DNA of 55,733 nt from Ensifer sp. LCM 4579 (lineage in GTDB: Bacteria > Pseudomonadota > Alphaproteobacteria > Rhizobiales > Rhizobiaceae): positions 1-55,733 of the forward strand of contig NZ_MDDV01000020.1 of assembly GCF_001854885.1 (NCBI RefSeq). The letters run 5' to 3'. Each line of letters begins with the position of its first letter. Position 1 is the stretch's first letter. The notes under the pieces are model-generated. The model ran no database searches and was not told the DNA's origin. It saw only the letters and a program-made list of their open reading frames with translations. The position numbers and the translations under genes are program-made. Shown here in pieces: positions 10,247-19,212 of the stretch.

Positions 10247-11127
10247 TGGGCGCCCTGAGACCCGAGAACGTCATTTCCCATGATCGCCTGACGCGGGCGC
10301 TGATATACTTGGCGCTGATCCTCTTCGCGCTCTACTCGCTGCTGCCGCTCTATGTGATGGTCGTGAATTCCCTGAAGCCGCTCGACGAGATCCGCCGCGG
10401 CGGCATGCTGAGCCTGCCTCAGACCTGGACGATCGAGCCATGGCTTTCCGCCTGGTCGACGGCGCAGATCGGCGTGCAGCCGACCGGCCTTCGCCCCTTC
10501 TTCATCAACTCGATCGTGATGGTCGTGCCAGCCGTGGCGATCTCGACCATCATCGGTGCGCTCAACGGCTATGTGCTGACCAAGTGGCGGTTCCCCGGCG
10601 CGAACATCTTCTTCGGCATGCTGCTGCTTTCCTGCTTCATCCCGTTCCAGATCGTGCTCATCCCGATGGCGCGGATTCTCGGCATTCTCGGTCTTGCCGG
10701 CTCGATCTCCGGGCTGATCCTCGTGCATGTGGTCTACGGCATCGGCTTCACGACGCTCTATTTCCGCAATTACTACGAGGCGTTTCCGACCGAACTGGTG
10801 CGCGCGGCGCAGATCGACGGCGCCAGCTTCTTCCAGATCTTCCGGCGCATCATGCTCCCGTCCTCGGGGCCGATCATCGTCGTCTCGGTCATCTGGCAGT
10901 TCACCAATATCTGGAACGACTTCCTGTTCGGCGCTTCCTTTTCGGGGCCCTATTCGACGCCGATGACGGTCGCGCTCAACAACCTCGTGAGTTCGTCCAC
11001 GGGCGTCAAGGAATACAACGTCCACTTCGCCGGCGCGATCCTCGCCGCCCTGCCAACGCTCATCGTCTATATCGTGTCGGGCCGCTACTTCGTTCGCGGG
11101 CTGATGTCCGGCGCCGTGAAAGGATAA
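10246..11127 (+). CDS. Sugar ABC transporter permease (MalG type)
   Basis: This 293-residue protein of the MalG/carbohydrate uptake 1 class has six predicted membrane segments (first about residues 17-42) and the EAA motif in ELVRAAQIDGASFFQIFRR. GGGAGG lies about 10 bases before its ATG, inside the end of the previous permease gene, and the genes overlap by one base. The ATPase starts 4 bases downstream. It is the second half of the transmembrane channel. Confidence 0.88.
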   Translation: MGALRPENVISHDRLTRALIYLALILFALYSLLPLYVMVVNSLKPLDEIRRGGMLSLPQTWTIEPWLSAWSTAQIGVQPTGLRPFFINSIVMVVPAVAISTIIGALNGYVLTKWRFPGANIFFGMLLLSCFIPFQIVLIPMARILGILGLAGSISGLILVHVVYGIGFTTLYFRNYYEAFPTELVRAAQIDGASFFQIFRRIMLPSSGPIIVVSVIWQFTNIWNDFLFGASFSGPYSTPMTVALNNLVSSSTGVKEYNVHFAGAILAALPTLIVYIVSGRYFVRGLMSGAVKG

Positions 11128-11131
11128 GCCC

Positions 11132-12244
11132 ATGTCATTCCTGAAGATCAGCAACCTGCGCAAATCCTATGGCTCGCTCGAGATACTGAAAGACATCAGC
11201 CTCGAGATCGAGGAGGGCGGCTTCCTCGTGCTCGTCGGCCCCTCCGGCTGCGGCAAGTCGACCCTTCTGAACACGATTGCCGGGCTGGAGCCGATCACCT
11301 CCGGCGACATCGCCATCAACGGCCGCTCGGTCTCGGGCCTGCACCCGTCGAAGCGCGACATCGCCATGGTGTTCCAGTCCTACGCGCTCTATCCGAACAT
11401 GACGGTCGCCGGCAACATCGCCTTCGGCATGGAGATCCGCGGCGTGCCGAAGGACGAGCGCGACAAGGCCATTAAACAGGTCGCGGAGATGCTGCAGATC
11501 GACCATCTGCTCGACCGCAAGCCGAGCCAGCTCTCCGGCGGCCAGCGCCAGCGCGTCGCCATGGGCCGGGCGCTGGTGCGTGAACCCCAGGTCTTCCTCT
11601 TCGACGAGCCGCTGTCGAACCTCGATGCCAAGCTGCGCGTCGACATGCGCACCGAGATCAAGCGGCTGCACGGCCGCATGAAGACGACGATCGTCTATGT
11701 GACGCATGACCAGATCGAGGCGATGACGCTTGCGACCAAGATCGCCGTGCTCAAGGACGGCGTGCTGCAGCAGTTCGGCACCCCGGCGGAGATCTACAAC
11801 AATCCGGCCAATATGTTCGTCGCCGATTTCATGGGCTCGCCGGCGATGAACCTGCTGAACGCCCGCGTCGAGACCCAGGGCGCGCAGGTCGCCGTGGCGC
11901 TGGAGCGGCCGAATGCCGAGCCGCTGAGGCTCCTCGTGCCACATGACGGCGCGCTTTCCGCCTATGCCGGCAAACAGGTGGTCTTCGGCATCCGTCCGGA
12001 GGCGCTGACCGATCCGGACGGCGCCGACCGCAATGCGAAGTTCATCGCCGAAGGCGACTGTCTGATCGAAGTGGTCGAGCCGGCCGGATCCGACACCTTC
12101 GCCGTCACCCGGCTCGGCGGCAAGGAGATCGTTGCCAGGCTCCGGGCCGATGCCCGCATCGCCCCCGGCCAGACGTCGCGCCTTGCCTTCAATCTCGACA
12201 AGGCGGTCTTCTTCGATCCCGAGAGCGAGATTCGTATCGCATGA
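11132..12244 (+). CDS. Sugar ABC transporter ATP-binding protein (MalK/UgpC type)
   Basis: The 370-residue ATPase has Walker A GPSGCGKST (about 37-45), Q-loop FQSYALYPNM, signature LSGGQRQR, Walker B VFLFDEPLSNLD and switch His in VTHDQ. About 130 C-terminal residues form the regulatory TOBE-type domain of the MalK/MsmK/UgpC class. AAGGA precedes the ATG. It energises the importer made with the two permeases and the binding protein. Its stop overlaps the first GMC oxidoreductase by 4 bases (ATGA), so import and oxidation are co-translated. Confidence 0.93.
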   Translation: MSFLKISNLRKSYGSLEILKDISLEIEEGGFLVLVGPSGCGKSTLLNTIAGLEPITSGDIAINGRSVSGLHPSKRDIAMVFQSYALYPNMTVAGNIAFGMEIRGVPKDERDKAIKQVAEMLQIDHLLDRKPSQLSGGQRQRVAMGRALVREPQVFLFDEPLSNLDAKLRVDMRTEIKRLHGRMKTTIVYVTHDQIEAMTLATKIAVLKDGVLQQFGTPAEIYNNPANMFVADFMGSPAMNLLNARVETQGAQVAVALERPNAEPLRLLVPHDGALSAYAGKQVVFGIRPEALTDPDGADRNAKFIAEGDCLIEVVEPAGSDTFAVTRLGGKEIVARLRADARIAPGQTSRLAFNLDKAVFFDPESEIRIA

Positions 12245-13761
12245 GCGCGGCCGTGGTGAGAGAGCCGGATGTCGTCATCATCGGTTCGGGTGTCGGCGGC
12301 GCCACCGTCGCGGCGGGCCTTGCCCCTTCGGGTGCGGAAATCCTCATCCTGGAAGCGGGCGGCCATATCGAGGACCGGCCGGAAAACCGCGATCAGCGGG
12401 CGATCTTCCAGCGCGGCCAATTCCGGCCGAAGGAGATCTGGTACGAGGCGGGCGGCCCCGGCTTCAATCCCGGAAACTACTACAATGTCGGCGGCAACTC
12501 GAAGTTCTACGGCGCGGTGCTCACCCGCTACCGACGTGAGGATTTCGAGGAGATGATCCATCTTGACGGCGTCTCGCCGGCCTGGCCCTTTCGCTACGAG
12601 GAACTCGAGCCGTGGTATGCGAAGGCCGAAGATCTTTACCAGGTGCGCGGGCGCCTCGGCGAGGACCCGACCGAGCCCCCGCACTCGAACGACTATCCAC
12701 ATCGGCCGGTGCCGGACGAGCCGGCAATCGCCAAGGTGCGCGAGCGCTTGCGGGGGCTCGGCCTGCATCCCTATTCGTTGCCGCTCGGGATCGATATCGA
12801 TCGTTGGCTCGCCAAGGGCAAGACGCCCTGGGACGCACATCCGAACAGTTTCGACGGAAAGATGGACGCCGAAACCGCGGCGCTGGCGAAGGCGCTCGAA
12901 TTTCCGAATGTCCGGCTGCAGACCGGCTCACGCGTGACCCGGCTGTCCACCGCGCCGAACGGCAAGGCGATCGAGACGGTGCACTATCTCGAGGGTGGTA
13001 CGGAGCAACGGGTGACGCCGAAACTCGTCGTCCTTTCGGCGGGCGCAGTCCAGTCGGCCGTGCTCCTGTTGCGCTCGGCCGACGAGCGCAATCCCGCCGG
13101 CCTCGCCAACCGCTCCGACCAGGTCGGCCGCAACTTCATGAACCACAATTCGAGCGCGGTCATTGCGGTCAGTCCCTGGTATCGCAACGATTCCGTCTAC
13201 CAGAAGACCTTCGGGCTCAATGATTTCTATCTATCGGACGGCGAGGGCGGGCCGCCGCTCGGCAATATCCAGCTTCTCGGCCGCGTCTCCGGCGCAATCC
13301 TCAAGGCGAATTTGCGCTCGACGCCGGAATGGCTGCTGGACCAGGTCTCGGCCCGCGCCATCGACTTCTATGCCATGAGCGAGGACCTGCCGTCCCCGGA
13401 AAGCCGGGTCACGGTCGATGGCGAGCGCATCGTCCTGCAATGGGTGCGCACCAACTGGCAGGCGCATCTGAAGCTCGTCGCCAGGCTCAAGGCCGTGCTC
13501 CGGCAGGCGGGTTTCCCGGTCGTGCTGGCGCGCGCCTTCGACAAGCGCACGCCGTCGCATCAATGCGGAACGGTCCGGATCGGTAATGATCCGGAAAAGG
13601 CACCGCTCGACACCTACTGCCGCGCCTTCGATCATCCCAATCTTTTCGTCGTCGATGCCGGCTTCCTGCCGACTTCAGCGGCTGTCAATCCGGCGCTGAC
13701 GGTCGCCGCGCAGGCGTTGCGCGTCGCCGATCATATCGCCAGGGAGGAGATCCGGTCATGA
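12241..13761 (+). CDS. GMC-family FAD oxidoreductase 1
   Basis: The 506-residue flavoprotein has an N-terminal FAD-binding dinucleotide fold (VVIIGSGVGGATVAAGL, about 11-27, then ILILEAGG) and the GMC C-terminal half. Candidate catalytic residues are His in SHQCGT and the conserved Asn in AVNPALT. The subgroup with NVGGNSKFYGA resembles sugar-oxidising members such as pyranose oxidase or fructose dehydrogenase-like proteins, so oxidation of a ring hydroxyl to a ketone is plausible. No signal peptide is seen. It overlaps the ABC ATPase and the following SDR gene by 4 bases each. The physiological electron acceptor is unknown. Confidence 0.82.
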   Translation: MSAAVVREPDVVIIGSGVGGATVAAGLAPSGAEILILEAGGHIEDRPENRDQRAIFQRGQFRPKEIWYEAGGPGFNPGNYYNVGGNSKFYGAVLTRYRREDFEEMIHLDGVSPAWPFRYEELEPWYAKAEDLYQVRGRLGEDPTEPPHSNDYPHRPVPDEPAIAKVRERLRGLGLHPYSLPLGIDIDRWLAKGKTPWDAHPNSFDGKMDAETAALAKALEFPNVRLQTGSRVTRLSTAPNGKAIETVHYLEGGTEQRVTPKLVVLSAGAVQSAVLLLRSADERNPAGLANRSDQVGRNFMNHNSSAVIAVSPWYRNDSVYQKTFGLNDFYLSDGEGGPPLGNIQLLGRVSGAILKANLRSTPEWLLDQVSARAIDFYAMSEDLPSPESRVTVDGERIVLQWVRTNWQAHLKLVARLKAVLRQAGFPVVLARAFDKRTPSHQCGTVRIGNDPEKAPLDTYCRAFDHPNLFVVDAGFLPTSAAVNPALTVAAQALRVADHIAREEIRS

Positions 13762-14531
13762 CGGAAGCGGCACGTCCGATCGCGATCGTCACCGGCGGCC
13801 GGCGCGGCATAGGGCTCGGCATCGCCCGCGCGCTGGCGGCAAGCGGCTTCGACATCGCCATTACCGGGATCGGCGATGCGGCGGGGGTCGACCCTGCGAT
13901 TGCCGATCTCGAGGCGCTGGGGGCGCGCGCAATCTTCCTGCGGGCGGATCTCGCCGATATCGGAAGCCATCACGCGACCGTCGACGCAGTGGTCGATGCG
14001 TTCGGCCGGATCGATTGCCTCGTCAACAATGCCGGCATCGCCTCCGTCGTGCGCGGCGATTTCCTCGACTTGAGGCCTGAGAATTTCGACGCGATCATCG
14101 GCGTCAATCTGCGTGGCACCGTCTTCTTCACCCAGGCGGTCGTGAACGCGATGCTTGCCGCGCAAGCCGTCGCGCCGCGTTCGATCGTCAACATAACGTC
14201 GGTGTCGGCGGCGATGAGCTCGCCGGAACGGCTCGACTATTGCATGAGCAAGGCGGGACTCGCCGCCTTCAGCCAGGGGCTGGCGCTGCGGCTTGCCGAG
14301 ACCGGCATCGCCGTCTTCGAGGTCCGCCCCGGCATCATCCGCTCCGACATGACGGCAACGGTTTCCGCCAAATACGACGGCCTGATCGCCGGCGGCCTGG
14401 TGCCGATGCGGCGCTGGGGCGAGCCGGACGATATCGGCAATATCGTTGCCGGGCTCGCAAGCGGCAGGTTCGGCTTCGCCACCGGCTCGGTGATCCAGGC
14501 GGATGGCGGGTTGTCGATCGGACGGCTGTGA
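13758..14531 (+). CDS. Short-chain dehydrogenase/reductase
   Basis: The 257-residue classical SDR has the cofactor motif TGGRRGIGLG (about 11-20), an NNAG motif, and catalytic Ser with Tyr and Lys at +13 and +17 in the segment SVSAAMSSPERLDYCMSK. The annotation style 3-ketoacyl-ACP reductase would fit by similarity, but context in a sugar operon suggests a sugar or polyol dehydrogenase. It overlaps the preceding GMC gene by 4 bases and ends 76 bases before the second GMC gene. Confidence 0.85.
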   Translation: MTEAARPIAIVTGGRRGIGLGIARALAASGFDIAITGIGDAAGVDPAIADLEALGARAIFLRADLADIGSHHATVDAVVDAFGRIDCLVNNAGIASVVRGDFLDLRPENFDAIIGVNLRGTVFFTQAVVNAMLAAQAVAPRSIVNITSVSAAMSSPERLDYCMSKAGLAAFSQGLALRLAETGIAVFEVRPGIIRSDMTATVSAKYDGLIAGGLVPMRRWGEPDDIGNIVAGLASGRFGFATGSVIQADGGLSIGRL

Positions 14532-14607
14532 GGGGCAGCCAATCGGCCAAGCTGCAATGAACCAAAATGATCGCGCGCGGCAAGCGCGGAGCTTGAGGAC
14601 GAATTGA

Positions 14608-16218
14608 ATGCGCTACGACTACATCATCACCGGTGCCGGACCTGCCGGCTGCGTGCTTGCCAACCGCTTGAGCGAGGATCCGACGGTCAAGGTGCTGCTC
14701 TTAGAGGCCGGCGGCGGCGACTGGAACCCGCTGTTCCACATGCCGGCGGGCTTTGCGAAGATGACCAAGGGCGTGGCGAGTTGGGGCTGGCAAACGGTGC
14801 CGCAAAAGCACATGAAGGGCAGGGTGCTGCGCTACACCCAGGCGAAAGTGATCGGTGGCGGCTCGTCGATCAATGCGCAGCTCTATACGCGCGGCAACGC
14901 GGTCGACTACGATCGCTGGGCAGGCGAGGACGGTTGCAGCGGCTGGGACTATCGCAGCGTGCTCCCCTATTTCAAGCGCGCAGAGGACAATGAGCGCTTT
15001 GCCGACGATTACCATGCCTATGGCGGGCCGCTCGGCGTGTCGATGCCGGTCTCGGCGCTGCCGATCTGCGACGCCTATATCCGCGCCGGCCAGGAGCTCG
15101 GCATCCCCTACAATCCTGATTTCAATGGCAGCCGGCAGGCGGGGATCGGCTTCTACCAGCTGACCCAGCGCAATCGCCGGCGCTCCTCGGCTTCGCTCGC
15201 CTACCTGGCGCCGATCAAGGAACGGAAGAACCTGGCGGTGCGCACGGGTGCCCGGGTCGCTCGCATTCTGCTCGAGGGCCGGCGCGCAGTCGGCGTCGAA
15301 GTCGTGACGGACAAGGGCGGCGAAACCATCCGGGCCGAGCGCGAGGTGCTCGTCACCTCCGGCGCCATCGGATCGCCGAAGCTGCTCCTGCAATCCGGCA
15401 TCGGCCCGGCCGATCACCTGCGCTCGGTCGGCGTCGAGGTGCGGCACGATCTCCCCGGCGTCGGCGGCAATCTCCAGGATCACCTCGACCTGTTCGTCAT
15501 CTCGGAATGCACCGGCGACCACACCTATGACAATGTGGCGAAGCTGCACCGCACCCTGTGGGCCGGGCTGCAATATATGCTGTTCCGCACCGGTCCCGTC
15601 GCCTCCTCGCTCTTCGAAACCGGCGGCTTCTGGTATGCGGACCCGGACGCCCGCTCGCCGGATATCCAGTTTCATCTCGGCCTCGGCTCGGGCATCGAGG
15701 CGGGCGTAGCCCGGCTCAGGAATGCCGGCGTCACCCTCAATTCCGCCTATCTGCATCCGCGCTCGCGCGGCACCGTGCGGCTTTCCGCCGCCGATCCGAA
15801 CGCGGCACCGCTGATCGACCCGAACTATTGGGAGGATCCGCACGACCGCAAAATGTCCCTCGAGGGCCTCAGGATCGCGCGGGAGATCATGCAGCAGCCG
15901 GCGCTCAAGCCTTTCGTCCTGGCCGAACGGCTGCCGGGACCGGAGATCGCGACCGAAGAGCAGCTCTTCGACTATGGCTGCGCCAACGCCAAGACCGATC
16001 ATCACCCGGTCGGCACCTGCAAGATGGGGACCGATGGCCTGGCCGTCTGCGACAGCTCGGTCATGCCGCGGGTGCCCTCCTGCAACACCAACGGCCCGAC
16101 GATCATGGTGGGCGAGAAGGGGGCAGACATCATCCGCGGGCTGCCGTCGCTGCCGCCGGCGGTATTCCAGCACGAGCGCAACGACACCAGGCCGCGCGCT
16201 CGCGCCGAATTGCGCTGA
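14608..16218 (+). CDS. GMC-family FAD oxidoreductase 2 (choline/alcohol dehydrogenase-like)
   Basis: The 536-residue protein starts with the FAD-binding fold YIITGAGPAGCVLANRLSE and has GMC signature 1 in GGGSSINAQLYTRGNA. The C-terminal active-site region holds HHPVGTCKMG (His) and NTNGPTIMVGEKGAD (Asn). It is of the choline dehydrogenase/AlkJ-type alcohol dehydrogenase group. It is unlike the first GMC protein of this operon, so the two probably act on different substrates or carbons. AGGACG lies upstream of the ATG. A repeat-filled 182-base gap separates it from the glycerate kinase gene. Confidence 0.85.
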   Translation: MRYDYIITGAGPAGCVLANRLSEDPTVKVLLLEAGGGDWNPLFHMPAGFAKMTKGVASWGWQTVPQKHMKGRVLRYTQAKVIGGGSSINAQLYTRGNAVDYDRWAGEDGCSGWDYRSVLPYFKRAEDNERFADDYHAYGGPLGVSMPVSALPICDAYIRAGQELGIPYNPDFNGSRQAGIGFYQLTQRNRRRSSASLAYLAPIKERKNLAVRTGARVARILLEGRRAVGVEVVTDKGGETIRAEREVLVTSGAIGSPKLLLQSGIGPADHLRSVGVEVRHDLPGVGGNLQDHLDLFVISECTGDHTYDNVAKLHRTLWAGLQYMLFRTGPVASSLFETGGFWYADPDARSPDIQFHLGLGSGIEAGVARLRNAGVTLNSAYLHPRSRGTVRLSAADPNAAPLIDPNYWEDPHDRKMSLEGLRIAREIMQQPALKPFVLAERLPGPEIATEEQLFDYGCANAKTDHHPVGTCKMGTDGLAVCDSSVMPRVPSCNTNGPTIMVGEKGADIIRGLPSLPPAVFQHERNDTRPRARAELR

Positions 16219-16224
16219 GGGCGA

Positions 16225-16377
16225 CATGCAGCAGTTCCAAGTGCTACAGCGACCTTTGCGCGTCTGATAAGACGCGCGACGCTGTAGTGTCTTGTTCAGA
16301 CGCGCGAAGCTCGCTGCGGTGCTCTAAATTGCTGCCGATTTCATCCTTAGATCGAATAGGATCTGAGACATTGTCCC
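16225..16377. repeat. Intergenic palindromic element (copy 2, longest)
   Basis: The element includes a two-part hairpin at 16245-16286 in which TACAGCG pairs with CGCTGTA and GCGCGTC pairs with GACGCGC around TGATAA. It goes on through a partial second copy of the core (TCAGACGCGCGAAGC) to a small hairpin around CCTTAGATCGAATAGGATCTG (16345-16365). The core is shared with 7665-7710 and 36273-36302, indicating a dispersed family of the Sinorhizobium type. Confidence 0.65.
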
Positions 16378-16400
16378 GTAGCTATCCCGGATTTGATTCG

Positions 16401-17672
16401 ATGACATTGATCGAGCCGCGCTCCTTCCTGACCTCCCTTTTCGACGTCGCCGTCACGGCGGCCGATCCCGAGGCCGCCATCCGCGCCCATCTGCCGGCGC
16501 GGCCAAAGGGGCGGACGATCGTCGTCGGCGCCGGCAAGGCGGCAAGCCAGATGGCGGCCGCCTTCGAGCGGCTCTGGGACGGTCCGCTCGAGGGCACTGT
16601 CGTGGCCCGGCACGGCCCGATTGAGGCATGCGAGCGCATTCAGGTGCTGCAATCGGCGCATCCGGTGCCGGATGAGGCGGGGCTCGTCGCCTCTTCGGCG
16701 CTCATCGAACGGCTGGAAGGACTGGCCGAAGACGATCTCGTGGTGGCGCTGATTTCCGGCGGCGGCTCGGCGCTGCTGCCGGCGCCGCCCGAGGGCCTGA
16801 CGCTTGAGGACGAGATCGCCGTCCACCGGGCGCTGCTTGCTTCCGGCGCGCCGATTTCGGCGATGAACGTGGTGCGCAAGCATATGTCCCGGATTAAGGG
16901 CGGGCGGCTCGCTCTGGCGGCATCGCCGGCACGGGTCGTCAGCCTCGTCGTTTCCGACGTCCCCGGCGACAACCCCGCCTTCGTTGCCTCCGGACCGACG
17001 GTGCCGGACCGGTCGAGCCTCGAGGAAGCGCGCGCTATCGTTTCCCGATACGCCCTGTCCTTGCCGGAGCGGGTGATGGCCCATCTCGCTTCCGATGCTG
17101 CCCGCGCGCCGAGCCCGGATGACCGTGCCTTTGCCGGCAACGAAGTCCATGTGATCGCCTCAGCGGCCGTGTCGCTCGAAGCGGCCGCTGCGCGCGCCCG
17201 CGAGTCGGGCATCGAGGCGGTCATTCTCTCGGACGCGATCGAGGGCGAGGCGCGCGACATCGGCCGCATGCATGCGGCGCTGGCGCGGGAGGTGGTCACA
17301 CGGAACCGTCCGGTTTCAAAGCCCGTCGTGCTGCTTTCCGGCGGCGAGACCACGGTCACCATTCCCGGCGACGCCTACGGCAAGGGCGGGCGCAACAGCG
17401 AGCTTCTCCTGTCGCTGGCGCTCGACATCGACGGCATTGCCGGGATCGATGCGCTCGCCGCCGACACGGACGGCATCGACGGTTCGGAAGACAATGCCGG
17501 TGCCTTTGCCGACGGGGCGAGCATCGCCCGCATGCGGGCGGCAGGCATCGACCCGCGCGCCCATCTCGTCCGCCACGACGCCTGGTCGGCCTTCGCCGCG
17601 AGCGGCGACCTGTTCGTGCCCGGCCCGACCGGCACCAACGTCAACGACTTCCGAGCGATTTTGATACGGTGA
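16401..17672 (+). CDS. Glycerate 2-kinase (GckA/TtuD type, MOFRL family)
   Basis: The 423-residue protein matches the usual length of bacterial glycerate 2-kinase/TtuD proteins. It has the N-terminal GCKA fold (TIVVGAGKAASQMAAAFE, VALISGGGSALL) and the C-terminal MOFRL domain (LLSGGETTVTI, GGRNSELLLSLAL, ADTDGIDGSEDNAGA). It converts D-glycerate to 2-phosphoglycerate, feeding lower glycolysis; older annotations call it hydroxypyruvate reductase. The ATG is chosen by family length; its ribosome site is weak and the frame is open much further upstream inside the GMC gene. As last gene of the co-directional run it suggests glycerate is an end product of the upstream pathway. Confidence 0.87.
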   Translation: MTLIEPRSFLTSLFDVAVTAADPEAAIRAHLPARPKGRTIVVGAGKAASQMAAAFERLWDGPLEGTVVARHGPIEACERIQVLQSAHPVPDEAGLVASSALIERLEGLAEDDLVVALISGGGSALLPAPPEGLTLEDEIAVHRALLASGAPISAMNVVRKHMSRIKGGRLALAASPARVVSLVVSDVPGDNPAFVASGPTVPDRSSLEEARAIVSRYALSLPERVMAHLASDAARAPSPDDRAFAGNEVHVIASAAVSLEAAAARARESGIEAVILSDAIEGEARDIGRMHAALAREVVTRNRPVSKPVVLLSGGETTVTIPGDAYGKGGRNSELLLSLALDIDGIAGIDALAADTDGIDGSEDNAGAFADGASIARMRAAGIDPRAHLVRHDAWSAFAASGDLFVPGPTGTNVNDFRAILIR

Positions 17673-17690
17673 GTTGCTTCAGGGCATGGC

Positions 17691-17711
17691 GTGTTCAACC
17701 CGGTTGAACAC
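17691..17711. terminator. Perfect palindrome between convergent genes
   Basis: A perfect 21-base palindrome (10-bp arms around a central C) contains TCAACCCGGTTGAAC at 17695-17709. It lies between the convergent ends of the glycerate kinase and omega-aminotransferase genes, where a bidirectional terminator is expected, but no T-run follows. The same 15 bases recur at 19885-19899, next to another convergent junction. Confidence 0.45.
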
Positions 17712-17730
17712 CCGACAAGCATCCATCCAG

Positions 17731-19068
17731 TTACTTCACCCGCTTCAGCGCATCGCCCAGGATCGAGACGATCTCGCCGAAATGCGCCTTCTCCGCGATC
17801 AGCGGCGGCGAAAAGGCGATGATGTCGCCGGTGACGCGGATCATCAGCCCCGTCTCGAAGCAGTCGACGAAGACATCATAGGCGCGGGCGCCGGGCGCGC
17901 CGTCGCGCGATGCGAGCTCGATGCCGGCAATCAGGCCGATGGTGCGGATGTCGATGACGTTCGGCAGGCCCTTCAGCGAATGGATGGCCGAATGCCAGTC
18001 CTCCTGCAGTTCCGCGGCGCGCGTCATCAGGCCTTCGTTGCGATAGATGTCGAGCGTGGCGATGCCGGCGGCGCAGGCGGCCGGATGGCCGGAATAGGTG
18101 TAGCCGTGAAAGAGCTCGATCTGGCCTTCCGGCCCATGCATCAGCGCGTCGTGCACCTTACGGCTGGCGAAGACGGCCCCCATCGGGATCGCGCCATTGG
18201 TGAGGCCCTTGGCGGTGGTGACGATATCCGGCGTCACCCCGAAATAATCGGTTGCGAAGGCGGCGCCGAGGCGGCCGAAGCCGGTGATCACCTCATCGAA
18301 GATCAACAGGATGCCGTGTTTGTCGCAGATCGCCCGCAGTCTCTCGAGATAGCCCTTCGGCGGGATCAGCACGCCGGTCGAACCGGCGACGGGCTCGATG
18401 ATGCAGGCGGCGATCGTCTCGGCGCCGTGCAGCGCCACCAGCCTTTCGAGATCGTCGGCGAGTTCGGCGCCATGCTCCGGCTGGCCCTTGACGAAGGCAT
18501 TCCTGGCAGGATCATGGGTGTGACGCAGATGATCGGAACCGGGAAGCTGCGGGAAGACCCGGCGATTGTTGACGATGCCGCCGACGGAAATGCCGCCGAA
18601 GCCGACGCCGTGATAGCCGCGCTCGCGGCCGATGAGGCGGGTGCGCGTGCCCTGGCCGATCGAGCGCTGATAGGCGAGCGCGATCTTCAAGGCCGTGTCC
18701 ACCGATTCCGAGCCGGAGCCGGTGAAGAATATCCGGTCGAGCCTGGCATCGGGACCGCCCGGGGCAATTTCGGCGAGACGCTCGGCAAAGTCGAAGGCGA
18801 TCGGATGGCCCATCTGGAAAGAGGGGGCATAGTCCATCGTCGTCAGCTGGCGCTCGACGGCCGCGGCGAGCTGCCGGCGGCCGTGGCCGGCATTCACGCA
18901 CCAGAGGCCGGCGGTACCGTCGAGGATTCTGCCGCCATCGACGCTGGTGTAGTGCATGCCTTCGGCCGAGGCGAGCAGGCGAGGTGCCGCCTTGAACTGG
19001 CGGTTGGCGGTAAAAGGCATCCAGTAGCTGTCGAGAACCGGAGCATTGGGCTTGATGTGGGCGGTCAT
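17731..19068 (-). CDS. Class III (omega) aminotransferase, PLP-dependent
   Basis: The 445-residue enzyme resembles beta-alanine/omega-amino acid:pyruvate transaminases (SYWMPFTANRQFK start, TGSGSESVDTALK, Asp258 in LLIFDEVITGFGR). The PLP Schiff-base lysine is Lys287 in TTAKGLTNGAIPMGAVF. It moves an amino group from an omega-amino acid or amine to pyruvate or a similar acceptor. The ATG follows a consensus AGGAGG. An XRE-cupin regulator gene diverges 144 bases upstream, a common arrangement for polyamine or omega-amino acid catabolism, and probably controls it. Substrate assignment is inference. Confidence 0.88.
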   Translation of the reverse strand: MTAHIKPNAPVLDSYWMPFTANRQFKAAPRLLASAEGMHYTSVDGGRILDGTAGLWCVNAGHGRRQLAAAVERQLTTMDYAPSFQMGHPIAFDFAERLAEIAPGGPDARLDRIFFTGSGSESVDTALKIALAYQRSIGQGTRTRLIGRERGYHGVGFGGISVGGIVNNRRVFPQLPGSDHLRHTHDPARNAFVKGQPEHGAELADDLERLVALHGAETIAACIIEPVAGSTGVLIPPKGYLERLRAICDKHGILLIFDEVITGFGRLGAAFATDYFGVTPDIVTTAKGLTNGAIPMGAVFASRKVHDALMHGPEGQIELFHGYTYSGHPAACAAGIATLDIYRNEGLMTRAAELQEDWHSAIHSLKGLPNVIDIRTIGLIAGIELASRDGAPGARAYDVFVDCFETGLMIRVTGDIIAFSPPLIAEKAHFGEIVSILGDALKRVK

Positions 19069-19109
19069 GGCATCCTCCTGTGGTCGCGCGATTGACGCCA
19101 TGATTTGAA

Positions 19110-19194
19110 TTCTCGAACAAGTCCTTTTCTTTGATGATCTAACTCGTTGTTTTTCTTCATTCAGAGATGGTAACGTTTCGATATTCCGAACAAG
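19110..19194. promoter_or_regulatory. Repeated motif in aminotransferase/XRE divergent promoter
   Basis: TTCTCGAACAAG (19110-19121) and ATTCCGAACAAG (19183-19194) are similar 12-mers near the two ends of the 144-base divergent region. A CTCGTTGT (19143-19150) of opposite orientation lies between them. They could be binding half-sites for the XRE-cupin regulator. Support is only positional and by repetition. Confidence 0.3.
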
Positions 19195-19212
19195 ATCAAC
19201 ACGGGATTGGCG

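Noticed and set aside
17674..19095. Open frame of 473 codons on the plus strand opposite the omega-aminotransferase
   Set aside because: It is antisense to a clear PLP enzyme with full motif set and has no ribosome site or recognisable motif.
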